Part shown: positions 17,696-26,858 of the stretch, in pieces
How the letters are laid out: each line of letters begins with the position of its first letter
Position numbering within the stretch: position 1 is the stretch's first letter
Program-made: the position numbers and the translations under genes
From: JAJVID01 sp050247435
GTDB lineage: Bacteria > Acidobacteriota > Blastocatellia > RBC074
DNA: 64,000 nt
Direction of reading: 5' to 3'
NCBI GenBank assembly: GCA_050247435.1
Contig: JBFWUF010000026.1
Span: 49,057-113,056 of the forward strand
Notes under the pieces: generated by a model
Told to the model about the DNA's origin: nothing
What the model saw: only the letters and a program-made list of their open reading frames with translations
Database searches by the model: none

Positions 17696-17866
17696 TCTTC
17701 TCTCCTTTTAGAGATTGCTAGGAATTGGATTTGATCAGGAGATTGGCGCGCAGTTAATACCGCTGAAAATAAAGGGCGCTTTGTTGCTTGGGGCAATGAG
17801 ATCAGTCAGGGTCGGTAAAGCTTCAAGCGGATTGAGGTAAAGATCGAATCTCCTGTTGCGCGTGAG

Positions 17867-17895
17867 ACTTTAATTACGCCCACAGACAGTGTCAA
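17867..17895 (-). promoter_or_regulatory. Candidate sigma-70 promoter for the haloperoxidase
   Basis: On the minus strand TTGACA (17895-17890), 17 bases, then TAAAGT (17872-17867). The -35 is perfect, the -10 weaker. It would give a leader of about 165 bases before ATG 17695. Confidence 0.4.
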
Positions 17896-18118
17896 TAAAT
17901 TATTTTGGACAAAAATTATTTCCGGGCGGATGAAGACTCACCGCACGGACATCGCCGCCTGAATAACACACCCAATCGGCGCAATATTCCGATGCTGGCG
18001 CTTCAGATCACGATCAATCGAATTTGAACAGTTTCTCTTATAAGCCAACACTTAAGCTGGCCATCTGGCGGCCCGCGAAATATTCCCTCTGGAAAAACGC
18101 CGTGCCACGACTCGTGAC

Positions 18119-18146
18119 TTGACTATCGGCGATACGTGGCTACTAT
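18119..18146 (+). promoter_or_regulatory. Candidate sigma-70 promoter for the S41 protease
   Basis: TTGACT (18119-18124), 16-base spacer, TACTAT (18141-18146). The predicted transcript start is near 18153, about 110 bases before the GTG start at 18263. Confidence 0.4.
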
Positions 18147-18262
18147 GAGGCAATCGTCCGCAATTATTTGAAAAAGCGCGCCTCAGTCCTCCCGATCCTG
18201 AGGCCGCTCCTGGGCGTAAAGTTCGTACCGGGTATGTAAAACGGTGTGAAGAGGAGCAAGCA

Positions 18263-19924
18263 GTGAAAAAAGGGCAACAGAAAGTTTTGACCTTAGTCTT
18301 CCTGGCGCTGATCGTGTGTTGTGTAACCGCGCTGTTACCGATCGTCTCAGCGCAGGATCCCGCGACACCGGCAAAGCTGTCCAGCGATTACGAGAAGGCG
18401 ATGAACATCATTCGACAGAATTATGTCGTCGAACTCGATAACGAAACCCTGACCAAAGCCGCGATCCAGGGCATGCTCAAGACCCTCGATCCGCACTCGG
18501 ATTACATGGATCGCAAAGCGTTCCAGGAGTTCAACGAGAAACAGCACAGCCAGTATTTCGGCATCGGCTCTCAGATCGGCACCCGCCATCGAGTGACCTA
18601 CGTGCTGGAGCCGTTCAAGGACAGCCCCGCGTCGCGCGCCGGCCTTCGATACGGCGACCATATCGTCGCGGTCAACGGCAAGGACACCAGCGCCTGGTCT
18701 TCTGATCGCGTGCGGGATCTGCTCTTAGGTCCTCGCGGCACCCAGGTCGCGGTTACCGTGAAACGGCTCGGAGTCGCCGAACCGATCACCTCAACAATTA
18801 CTCGTGACGGCATCTGGCTGCCCTCGATCCCGAATATTTACATGGTCAAACCCGGCATCGGCTACATCGGCCTGACTCGTAATTTCCAGGCGACGACCAG
18901 CGCCGAGTTGACCAAAGCGATGGCGGCGCTGCGTGAGAAAGGCGCGGAAAGTTTCATCCTCGATCTGCGAGGCAACGGTGGCGGCTATCTGGAACAAGCC
19001 ATTCGCGTGGCCGACTCGCTGTTGCAACGCGGGCAAACGATTGTCACTGTGCGTGGACGTCCGGGCCGCAACTTCGATCAGGACGCGATCGCCGAAAGTG
19101 GCGCGACTGAGAATTTCCCGCTGGTGGTTTTGACCGACCGCACCACCGCTTCCGCATCGGAGATTGTCGCTGGAGCGATTCAGGATCACGACCGCGGATT
19201 GATTATCGGCGAACCCACCTTCGGCAAGGGGCTGGTTCAGCGCATCTTTCAACTTTCCGGCGGCAGCGCGCTGACTCTGACCATTGCGCACTACTACACG
19301 CCGAGCGGGCGTTTGATCCAGCGCGATTACTCGAACGGATCGCTGTTTGAATACTATTACCGCCGCAGCGCGAACGGCGACGCCGCAACCTCGCCGAAGA
19401 AATCCTCCGACGAGAAGAAGACCGACCTGGGGCGCACGGTTTACGGCGGGGGCGGCATCGAACCGGACATCAAGGTTGAGTCGGCGGATTTCTTTACACC
19501 CGCTCAGGGGCGGCTCTTCCACGGCGTCTTCCTGTTCGCGCGCGAGTTGGTCAGCGGACAGGTCGCGGCGCACCCGCAATTCAAACTAAACGGCCTCGAA
19601 TACGATCACAAACTCAAACCGAACGAGTTCATGATCACCGATGGCGTGCTGAAATCATTCCGCGAATTCGCCATCAAGTTTTACAAAGACAACCCCGATT
19701 ACGGCATTACGCCTGCAATGATCGAGGAAAACATCGTCTGGGTTCGCAAACAGATTCGGCAGGAAGTGTTGGTGGCGGCTTACGGCAGCGACAAGGCTCA
19801 GCAGGGACAGGCTGATCTGGACCTGCCACTGCAACGCGCCATAACCGAAATGCCCAATGCCGCCGACCTGGCCAATCGCGCGTGGCGGCGCAACACCGCG
19901 AACACCAGGCCCGGCCAAAGATAG
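18263..19924 (+). CDS. S41 family C-terminal processing protease (CtpA/Prc type)
   Basis: 553 residues with a signal peptide (5-28). Tail-specific protease layout: N-terminal helical region with YVVELDNETLTKAAIQGML and DPHSDYMDRK; a PDZ domain (about 80-170, DSPASRAGLRYGDHIVAVNG); and the S41 core with IGLTRNF, FILDLRGNGGGYL, TASASEIVAGA and IGEPTFGKGLVQ. Ser297 and Lys322, 25 residues apart, form the expected catalytic dyad. It cleaves exported proteins in the periplasm from their C-terminal ends. GTG start with GAGGAG nine bases upstream. Followed by a strong terminator, so probably a single-gene unit. Confidence 0.95.
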   Translation: MKKGQQKVLTLVFLALIVCCVTALLPIVSAQDPATPAKLSSDYEKAMNIIRQNYVVELDNETLTKAAIQGMLKTLDPHSDYMDRKAFQEFNEKQHSQYFGIGSQIGTRHRVTYVLEPFKDSPASRAGLRYGDHIVAVNGKDTSAWSSDRVRDLLLGPRGTQVAVTVKRLGVAEPITSTITRDGIWLPSIPNIYMVKPGIGYIGLTRNFQATTSAELTKAMAALREKGAESFILDLRGNGGGYLEQAIRVADSLLQRGQTIVTVRGRPGRNFDQDAIAESGATENFPLVVLTDRTTASASEIVAGAIQDHDRGLIIGEPTFGKGLVQRIFQLSGGSALTLTIAHYYTPSGRLIQRDYSNGSLFEYYYRRSANGDAATSPKKSSDEKKTDLGRTVYGGGGIEPDIKVESADFFTPAQGRLFHGVFLFARELVSGQVAAHPQFKLNGLEYDHKLKPNEFMITDGVLKSFREFAIKFYKDNPDYGITPAMIEENIVWVRKQIRQEVLVAAYGSDKAQQGQADLDLPLQRAITEMPNAADLANRAWRRNTANTRPGQR

Positions 19925-19966
19925 TTTTTAGCCGTAATTTTTCGGCTGGAGACTCGACAATCAAAC

Positions 19967-20002
19967 AAAGGCGGCTGATTATATCAGCCGCCTTTTCTTT
20001 TT
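19967..20002 (+). terminator. Intrinsic terminator after the S41 protease
   Basis: AAAGGCGGCTGA pairs perfectly with TCAGCCGCCTTT around a five-base TTATA loop and runs into TTTTCTTTTT. Stem and tract are textbook for Rho-independent termination on the plus strand. Confidence 0.88.
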
Positions 20003-20007
20003 GACCC

Positions 20008-20090
20008 GGTGGCTGGTGGCTGGTGACTGGTGGTTGGCTTGAAGCGCATTACGACTGACACCAACCACCAGCCACCAGCCACCAGCCACC
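20008..20090. repeat. Word-tandem inverted repeat (GGTGGCTGGT type)
   Basis: The left arm 20008-20037 pairs with the right arm 20061-20090 at 29 of 30 positions; the loop is 23 bases. The arms are runs of GGTGGCT / CTGGTGG words. It sits directly after the S41 terminator and ends ten bases before the start of the amidohydrolase-2 gene, so a transcript from upstream would bury that gene's ribosome site near a 30-bp hairpin. Confidence 0.82.
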
Positions 20091-20100
20091 AATCACCGTC

Positions 20101-20961
<861 letters not shown>

Positions 20962-20968
20962 ATTCGTT

Positions 20969-21859
20969 TCAATCAAAACTTTTCTTTTCCAGTTCCTTCG
21001 CGAAGTAAACCGCGTTGGGGAATTCGCCTTTGATCCGCGCCCACATTTTTTGCCAACCGACGCTTTTGGCCCGATTGAGCAAGGTGTCCTGCTCGAGGTG
21101 CATCACCACGATGTGGCGCGGTTGAATCTGTTCGCGCACAGCCCGCTTCCAATCGTCATCGAGGAAATACCAGAACGGCAGAAACGCGACATCAATGCGA
21201 TCTTTAACCACTTCGTACTTTTGAAACACAGCGGATTCAGCCTCGGAATCGCCGATGTGTAACACCCGCTTTCCCGCGATTTCGATGATGAAGCCGAGGT
21301 TTTCAACCGGCCTTGCGCGTCCGTGATGGATGTTGAGCAGTTGCACGTGAAGTCCCCGATGCCCGCTGTGGATGCGTTCGCCCTCTTTCGGCAACGTCGC
21401 CACCACGCGCGATTTGATGGCGTCGAACTGCCCTGTGGCTTTTAGCTTGCTCGCCGCCTGAGGGGTCGAAAAGAAGAACGCCTGCGGATTGCGCATGAGG
21501 TGCGTAATAACCGACGTGGCGTTGAAATGATCGTCATGAAAATGCGTAGCGAAAATGGCATCCACATCGGCAAAGGGTTCGCGCGCTTGTTCCAGCAACA
21601 CGCGCCGCGCTGGCGAAACCACCGCGTAACCATCAAGCCCCTCGCCAAACAGCGCATCAATCAGCGCCTTCCTGCCGCCGACCGCGATCATAAAACCTTC
21701 GTTGGCGAGATAGGTGACTTCAAGCGCGCCTGCCGGCGCCTTTGCCGACGCGGTCCGCGGTTCCGAGGCTGCGCTTGCCCGCGCGACCGGCGGTTCGACC
21801 TGGCAACCTGATAACCAGACTTGCCCCAGCAAAGCAACGATGAGCAAAGTTGTTTTCAT
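20969..21859 (-). CDS. Lipoprotein MBL-fold (UlaG-like) metallo-hydrolase
   Basis: About 296 residues. The N-terminal signal ends in a lipobox VWLSGC, so it is probably membrane-anchored by a lipid. The metallo-beta-lactamase core carries the zinc motif ATHFHDDHFNA and later HIGDSEAES and IVVMHLEQD, with strand order like the UlaG/YycJ branch rather than the classic lactamases. Substrate unknown. ATG 21859 is selected because GGGAGG lies upstream and the lipobox is then correctly placed. Last gene of a five-gene co-directional set (25712 down to 20969) with gaps of 23-46 bases. Confidence 0.85.
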   Translation of the reverse strand: MKTTLLIVALLGQVWLSGCQVEPPVARASAASEPRTASAKAPAGALEVTYLANEGFMIAVGGRKALIDALFGEGLDGYAVVSPARRVLLEQAREPFADVDAIFATHFHDDHFNATSVITHLMRNPQAFFFSTPQAASKLKATGQFDAIKSRVVATLPKEGERIHSGHRGLHVQLLNIHHGRARPVENLGFIIEIAGKRVLHIGDSEAESAVFQKYEVVKDRIDVAFLPFWYFLDDDWKRAVREQIQPRHIVVMHLEQDTLLNRAKSVGWQKMWARIKGEFPNAVYFAKELEKKSFD

Positions 21860-21883
21860 GCCAGCCTCCCTCAATTGCCAGCG

Positions 21884-22429
21884 TTACTTCTGCATTTTGA
21901 CATCCTGCGCGCAATGCCAGACGCCTTGCTGATCGCGTTTCAACGGGCGAATGGAGAACGCGCTGCCTTCTTTGGCGGCGTCGGCGCGGAGACGGTCGTC
22001 AATAAACGGGTCGCCTTCGAAGACAATCTCAAAGACGCGCTCTTTGTAACCCGGCGCAGTGACGACGTAGTGAATGTGCGCCACGATACGCGTGTTCGGA
22101 TAGGACGCGGGCTTGATAGTGCTGTATTCGTAGCGTCCCCGCGCATCCGTGCGCATGTAACCGCGCAGGCGCGAGTTGCGGTTATCGTTGTTGGGGCCGG
22201 GCGTGTACACCCCCGTGGCGTCGGTGTGATAGACATACACCGACGCATTGGCCAGCGGCGCTTTGCCGTCAGCGCCGTACACAACGCCGGACACGATCAA
22301 CCGCTCGCCCGGTTCCTCTTTGGTCGTGATTGTAATTTTCGACGGCGCGTTCTTCTCCGCGACTTGCGGAGCTTGCGCGCAGACGGTGAACGACGACAGG
22401 CAAATTATCAGCAAACCGATCAGTTTCAT
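21884..22429 (-). CDS. Exported intradiol ring-cleavage dioxygenase-like protein
   Basis: 181 residues with a signal peptide ending near CAQA (residue 20). The beta-sandwich of intradiol dioxygenases is recognisable: VVYGADGKAPLANASVYVYHTDATGVYTPG, RTDARGRYEYSTIKPASYPN, AHIHYVV. All four Fe(III)-ligand positions appear present: Tyr75, Tyr110, His118 and His120. Known enzymes open catechol or protocatechuate rings; exported, shorter relatives exist without assigned substrates. ATG 22429 has GGAGG six bases upstream and replaces the alternative GTG at 22435. Co-directional with and 37 bases after the hydrolase-TPR gene. Confidence 0.85.
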   Translation of the reverse strand: MKLIGLLIICLSSFTVCAQAPQVAEKNAPSKITITTKEEPGERLIVSGVVYGADGKAPLANASVYVYHTDATGVYTPGPNNDNRNSRLRGYMRTDARGRYEYSTIKPASYPNTRIVAHIHYVVTAPGYKERVFEIVFEGDPFIDDRLRADAAKEGSAFSIRPLKRDQQGVWHCAQDVKMQK

Positions 22430-22466
22430 AAACACCTCCGTTTAGTTTGGTTTTGGTTTTCGACTT

Positions 22467-23900
22467 TTATGACTTCGGCAAGCGATCAAGCAGTTCCTGA
22501 AAACGCGGCTCCGTGCGCAGCGGCGCTAGGTCTTCGTCGGTTTCGTAAGCGTTGCGATTGGTGAAGCCTTCCGCGACCGCGCTCGTCAACGCCTCGAAGG
22601 CTTTGTCCTTCTGCCCAAGCTTCGTGTATCCGCATGCGAGATTGAAATAAGCGACACCGCGCGTATTCGCGCCCGGCGGGATGCCCACTTCAAACGCTTT
22701 GAGGTAAGTATTCACGGCTTCTTCATTGCGCCCGATGTGGAGTTGTGACGAGGCGAGTTGCCCGTACATCAGACTGTTGCGCATGCCCGCCTCAATCGCG
22801 AGGGTTAGCAGTGGGATCGCCTGCTCGTACCGCCGCTGCCCGTATTTGATCTGCCCGAGGCCGGAGTAAATACCTGGGTCGCTTGAGCCGAGCGCCAGAG
22901 CTTTTTCGTAAGCCACGGTGGCCTCGTCGAAGCGGCGGAGTTGCAGGAGCGTGCGGCCGTATTGAATTTGCGCCGTGACGTCGCTCGGGTTGTCTCTGAT
23001 CCAGTCGGCGAGCAGGTCGGCTGCCCGCTTCGGGGTTCTCCCGTAGGTGGCGGCGATGATCTCACGCGCCTTTGACGGCTGCCAGGGCGGCGCGGGAACC
23101 GGCTCCAGATGCGATTTCCAGAAGGCGAGCGTCTGCTGGATGATGCGCCGCGCCGAGTCATTGTCGGAGGCGCCGTCGAAAGCGTGCGGCAGATTATGGG
23201 CGAACAGGAGCGACCAAGGGGCTTTTGTTTCGATGACACGCTGCCAGAGTGACGTGAGTGATGGGTTCGTACCGCGAGCGTCGCTCTCCGCGACAATAAA
23301 GAGGACTGGCAGGTCTGTCCGCAATTGCCCTTCGGGGACGCGGCCGTAGTACAACGCGGCGGCGCGAATGCCTTTTGCGGCATGCTCGCCGGCCAGATAG
23401 CGCGTCGCGCCGCTGACGTTCGCCGACGCGGCGTATATGCCAAGCCGCTCGCCGTCAATTCCGTATCCCGCTCCTTTGTTCGTAAGAAAGTCAAAGACCC
23501 CGCGCAGGCATTCCTGAATGCGCTCGCCGTCGGCATCCATCGAAACGCCGACAAGACCGTGCGCCGCGACCAGGCGGGGCCAGGATTTGTAGATTTCCCA
23601 GCTCTTCACCTTGTTAGTCGGACTATCGCCGACGGCGTTGATGAAGACGACGGCGGGACGTTTCTCCCCTTCTTTCAAATCCGGTGGCGTGTAAATGTCT
23701 ATCGCCAGCGCCCCCAGATACGGAACCTCGTTGCGGACTTTGACGTGTTTGGTCGCTGGCGTGTCGTAAACAATGCCCCACCCAGTCACATCGAGGGGCG
23801 AGCGTTGGCGCGGTTGCGTGGTGTTTTGCGCTTGCGCGGTCGCTGTGATGAGCAATATGCTGAATGCGAGACAGAAGCCTGCGGTTCTACGAAACGTCAT
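22467..23900 (-). CDS. Exported alpha/beta hydrolase fused to TPR repeats
   Basis: About 477 residues with a signal peptide (6-24). Residues about 35-270 resemble a dienelactone-hydrolase-like alpha/beta fold: LAIDIYTPPD, RPAVVFINAVGDSP, GIDGERLGIYAASANVSG, PVLFIVAESDARGTNP and HNLPHAFDG. The usual GxSxG nucleophile elbow appears as AASANV, so the nucleophile Ser is present but the flanking glycines are not, and activity is doubtful. From about 300 onward TPR repeats run to the end (ALGSSDPGIYSGLGQIKYGQRRYEQAIPLL). ATG 23900 has GGAGGG upstream. Third gene of the putative ECF-controlled set. Confidence 0.8.
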   Translation of the reverse strand: MTFRRTAGFCLAFSILLITATAQAQNTTQPRQRSPLDVTGWGIVYDTPATKHVKVRNEVPYLGALAIDIYTPPDLKEGEKRPAVVFINAVGDSPTNKVKSWEIYKSWPRLVAAHGLVGVSMDADGERIQECLRGVFDFLTNKGAGYGIDGERLGIYAASANVSGATRYLAGEHAAKGIRAAALYYGRVPEGQLRTDLPVLFIVAESDARGTNPSLTSLWQRVIETKAPWSLLFAHNLPHAFDGASDNDSARRIIQQTLAFWKSHLEPVPAPPWQPSKAREIIAATYGRTPKRAADLLADWIRDNPSDVTAQIQYGRTLLQLRRFDEATVAYEKALALGSSDPGIYSGLGQIKYGQRRYEQAIPLLTLAIEAGMRNSLMYGQLASSQLHIGRNEEAVNTYLKAFEVGIPPGANTRGVAYFNLACGYTKLGQKDKAFEALTSAVAEGFTNRNAYETDEDLAPLRTEPRFQELLDRLPKS

Positions 23901-23946
23901 ATATTCCCTCCGGAATGTCTGGTTGTAATGTTGTTTCAAGTTCGAT

Positions 23947-24963
23947 CTACTTCATCCGCGCCCACTGCCTGCCATCCCATTCCCAAATATCGTTGAGAAT
24001 GCCTGTTGTACTTCCACCGCCATACACCACGACTTTGCGGCGCTGAGCGTCATACGCGATTGGCGCTTCGGAACGGGGGCCTAACTCCGCCATGCTGGAA
24101 ACCTGCGCCCATTGCTTGCCGTCCCATTCCCAGGTGTCGCCCTGGAATGCTTTGCCGTCGTAGCCGCCAAACAACACCGTTCTGGCGCGGGCGCTGTCAT
24201 AAGCCAGGCCGAATCGTGAGCGCGCCGATGGCCCGGTTGAGTTGACTTGTCGCCAACTCTGACCGTCATATTCCCAGGTAGCGCCATCAACTCCGCTGCG
24301 CGGCGTGCCGCCAAACAGCACTACTTTCGCCCTCTTGTCGTCGTAACACATCCCGAATCTGGTGCGCCCGGAAGGCCCTGCGGCATTGATCCTGGTCCAT
24401 TGTTTGCCATCCCATTCCCACGTGTCGTCGAACAAGGGGAGATGATCCCCGCCATTGCCGCCAAACAAAATCACTTTTCCGCGTTTGCTGTCATAGACAA
24501 GCTGATGATGCCAACGCGGCGAGGGGCCTGAGGTAGCTGCTTGATTCCATTGTTTGCCATCCCATTCCCATGTATCTCCCAACGCGGCGCCGTTATGCTC
24601 GCCGCCAAACAAGACGAGCTTCCTGCGACGGCTATCAAAAGCCATAGCCGGAAGCGCTCGCGTTGAAGGGCCTGTTTCACTCAGTTTCCGCCATTGCTTG
24701 CCGTCCCAACTCCACGTGTCTGTCTGCCATTCCCAAACATCCGGCGCGGACTTCGTTTTGGCCGCGCCGCCGAAGATGACCATTCGTTTGCGCGCGGCAT
24801 CGTAGGCCATCGCCGGACGGTTGCGCGTCCCAGGCTCGGCTTGCCTGGCTGTTTGACCTGCCTGTCCCATTACTGCTTTGGCCAGAAGAAACCCGCATAG
24901 CGGCAAGGCCAGCAGTTTTGTCATCATTCTGGCCGTAGATTTGATGGATAGCTCTTTAGCCAT
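23947..24963 (-). CDS. Exported Kelch-type beta-propeller protein
   Basis: About 338 residues: an N-terminal signal followed by six or seven near-identical propeller blades, each reading DTWEWDGKQW, then a variable loop with GPS and KVVLFGG or KLVLFGG. This is a galactose-oxidase/Kelch propeller without the copper-radical Cys-Tyr chemistry. Such proteins are binding scaffolds. ATG 24963 has AAGGAA in front; TTG 24978 is less likely. Starts 23 bases after the DUF1579-like gene. The anti-sigma factor at 30.9-33.1 kb carries a different Kelch propeller, an interesting parallel within the same possible regulon. Confidence 0.85.
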   Translation of the reverse strand: MAKELSIKSTARMMTKLLALPLCGFLLAKAVMGQAGQTARQAEPGTRNRPAMAYDAARKRMVIFGGAAKTKSAPDVWEWQTDTWSWDGKQWRKLSETGPSTRALPAMAFDSRRRKLVLFGGEHNGAALGDTWEWDGKQWNQAATSGPSPRWHHQLVYDSKRGKVILFGGNGGDHLPLFDDTWEWDGKQWTRINAAGPSGRTRFGMCYDDKRAKVVLFGGTPRSGVDGATWEYDGQSWRQVNSTGPSARSRFGLAYDSARARTVLFGGYDGKAFQGDTWEWDGKQWAQVSSMAELGPRSEAPIAYDAQRRKVVVYGGGSTTGILNDIWEWDGRQWARMK

Positions 24964-24986
24964 TCGATTCCTTGCCAACCTTTCTA

Positions 24987-25712
24987 CTACTTATGCCCGG
25001 CGCGGGCCGCCCTTTTTCCGGCGACTTGCACTGAAGACCAGCGTTTGCCGTCCCAGCGCCAATGCCCAGGCGCTTCCGTTTTGTTGCTACTTTTGCGGCG
25101 GTAGTCCATGCGCCCCGTCGTATCCCAGGATTTGCCGCCATCGGGCGAGCGGCGGCTCTCCACCGTAAAAGAGTCTGGTTTGAGATTGAAATACGCGCGG
25201 CGCAAACGAACGCTTGGTCCATCAGGCCGGTTCCAATCCACGTCCAGCAGGATTTCCTGACCAACCTTGACGCCTTCGTAAAAGATGAGCGGGCCATGTC
25301 CGGAATCGCTGAAGACCTGTTGCAGTTTCTTGCTGTTGTCGTTCCAGGCAAACAAGCTGTGCGCGTGAAGCGGTTGGCCGCGCCGCGTGCCGGTGAAACG
25401 TTCGGCCAGTAAACAGCCGCTCAGCTCGCGTTTGATCTGCGCGCTGGCTTCGGTCTCTTCCCACGGGCCACCGGCCGCTAAGCGAGCCTTGATGCGAACT
25501 GTCCAGTCGCCTTCGAGAAACGCCCAGTCGTCCAGATCTTTGTGATAACAAGGCGGTCGCCGGTCGGATTGATCCGGTTTTTGCGGCGTCAGCGGCAATG
25601 TCGCAGACCCGGCGTTTAGCTTAAACGCGCAGAGCAGCGCTGCCAGCAAGAGTCGGTTCAACGGGCCATACCGTCCACACAACTCAACACCTTTCAACTT
25701 TTGTCCTTTCAT
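24987..25712 (-). CDS. DUF1579-like exported protein
   Basis: About 241 residues. Signal-like segment at residues 18-37 (LLLAALLCAFKL). The body opens with WAFLEGDWTVRIKARL, then ELSGCLLAERFTG, LFAWNDNSKKLQQVFSDSGHGPLIFYEG and VESRRSPDGGKSWDTTGRMDYRR, a lipocalin-like beta-barrel layout seen in DUF1579 and related proteins. The C-terminal HWRWDGKRWSS echoes the WEWDGKQW blade of the Kelch gene next door. Function unknown. ATG 25712 is preceded by GAGGACTGAG; GTG 25724 is possible. First gene after the ECF-type promoter at 25783-25811. Confidence 0.6.
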   Translation of the reverse strand: MKGQKLKGVELCGRYGPLNRLLLAALLCAFKLNAGSATLPLTPQKPDQSDRRPPCYHKDLDDWAFLEGDWTVRIKARLAAGGPWEETEASAQIKRELSGCLLAERFTGTRRGQPLHAHSLFAWNDNSKKLQQVFSDSGHGPLIFYEGVKVGQEILLDVDWNRPDGPSVRLRRAYFNLKPDSFTVESRRSPDGGKSWDTTGRMDYRRKSSNKTEAPGHWRWDGKRWSSVQVAGKRAARAGHK

Positions 25713-25720
25713 CTCAGTCC

Positions 25721-25774
25721 TCACCCTATACTGAATCTATTCCAACAGCCTCCCAGGAGACTCAATTCATTCAC
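25721..25774 (-). other. 17-codon leader frame ahead of the DUF1579-like gene
   Basis: GTG at 25774 opens VNELSLLGGC..., stopping at 25721, eight bases before the ATG of the next gene. The GTG, the bases before it and the first codons (GTG-A-GAATTGAG) match the start of the ECF sigma gene at 33702 almost base for base. It is either a degenerate copy of a sigma-gene 5' end or a leaderless leader peptide. Confidence 0.3.
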
Positions 25775-25782
25775 ACACCCAT

Positions 25783-25811
25783 TTAGACAGGGATGAAGTC
25801 AGTTTTCTTCC
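25783..25811 (-). promoter_or_regulatory. ECF-type promoter of the secreted-protein operon
   Basis: Minus strand: GGAAGAAA (25811-25804), 15 bases, GTCTAA (25788-25783). GGAA at -35 and GTC at -10 are the usual ECF elements. The same motif with identical 15-base spacing and diverged spacer sequence precedes the ECF sigma gene itself at 33711-33739. The remainder of the 25713-25966 gap holds the leader frame and nothing else recognised. Confidence 0.65.
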
Positions 25812-25966
25812 AGAATTTATGCGAGACGATGATGGCCGGAAAGGTATCGTTTGAAGTCGCGGGGTGGAAAGGCAGAGTAGAACGATAATCAAACTGATGC
25901 GACGGAAGAATGCGGATTGATTTGTGGAAGATCAATCGCATCAGTTTGATCAGCATTCTATTTCGA

Positions 25967-26806
25967 TCACGGTTTCTGGAAAATTATGAAGTACATCTTC
26001 TTGCCATATTCCTGATCGTAGAATCCAGGCCGGCTTTCTTTGAAGACAAACCCGTGGCGGGCGGCTTCTTCCCGCACTATTTCGGCTGGGATGACGTGCA
26101 AGCGGTGATATTCAGTTCTTGGTCTGCCGGAAGGCCCTTCGCCGTCAATGATCACCAGCCGCCCGCCGGGTTTCAACGCGGCAAACACCGCTTGCAGCGT
26201 TTGGTCGTACTCGCGGAATTCATGATACGAATCAACGATCAAGACCGAATCAAGACCGCTCGGCAGGCGCGGGTCGGCGCTCTCGCCGAGGATGGCTTCG
26301 ACCTGATCGAGCTTTTCGCGCTCCTTGCGCTGCCGAACTTTATTGATCGCCTCTTCGTCAATGTCCACGGCGTAGACCTTGCCTTCAGCGCCCACGCGCG
26401 CGGCCAGGCGAAAGGTGAAATAACCATGGCCGCTGCCAATGTCCGCCACGCGATGCCCTGGCTTCACCGCCAAACCGTCAAACACTTCGGCAGGTCTTTG
26501 CCACTCGTCACGTTTGCGGCTGCGTTCTGACTCCTGTGACGAAGCTCTCGCAGTCGTTTCATTATTGTTATTGGGCGCTGGTTTCCTTTCGCCCCCCTGG
26601 CCGTCACTCGTTCTTCTCGATGCCCGGACGCCGGGAAAGGGCATCATCTTCTCGACATCGAGCGGAGTTAGTTTCGCCCGATCCGCGAGTCTTGAGTCAA
26701 CCTGTTCCCGCGTTGTCTGCCGTGGCGTAGCCGTTGCGCTTTGTAAGATCAGCGCGCATGCGCAAATTCCCCAAAACACGATCAAAAGAATCTTGTTTGA
26801 TTTCAT
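25967..26806 (-). CDS. Exported class I SAM-dependent methyltransferase
   Basis: About 279 residues with a signal peptide (LLIVFWGICACALIL). The methyltransferase fold has motif I VADIGSGHGYFTFRLAARV, then VYAVDIDEEAIN for the acidic ribose-binding position, VLIVDSYHEF and LKPGGRLVIIDGEG. An acidic/Asn-rich linker (NNNNETT) precedes the domain. A secreted SAM-dependent methyltransferase is unusual because SAM is cytoplasmic, yet this type is common in Acidobacteriota and Planctomycetes and may in fact be retained. ATG 26806 avoids overlap with the esterase stop at 26859; GAGGG lies upstream. Confidence 0.9.
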   Translation of the reverse strand: MKSNKILLIVFWGICACALILQSATATPRQTTREQVDSRLADRAKLTPLDVEKMMPFPGVRASRRTSDGQGGERKPAPNNNNETTARASSQESERSRKRDEWQRPAEVFDGLAVKPGHRVADIGSGHGYFTFRLAARVGAEGKVYAVDIDEEAINKVRQRKEREKLDQVEAILGESADPRLPSGLDSVLIVDSYHEFREYDQTLQAVFAALKPGGRLVIIDGEGPSGRPRTEYHRLHVIPAEIVREEAARHGFVFKESRPGFYDQEYGKKMYFIIFQKP

Positions 26807-26858
26807 CTTGTCAGCCCTCGTTACTGGAAGAATGATTGAAGTTCCTGCAAAACCCGCT

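Larger units (their letters stand above)
17696..18262. other. 567-bp divergent intergenic region
   Basis: It lies between the divergent haloperoxidase and S41 protease genes. I see two promoter candidates, one on each strand, described separately, and an AT-rich stretch near 17890-17925. No open frame here resembles a protein family and no RNA gene was recognised. Confidence 0.5.
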
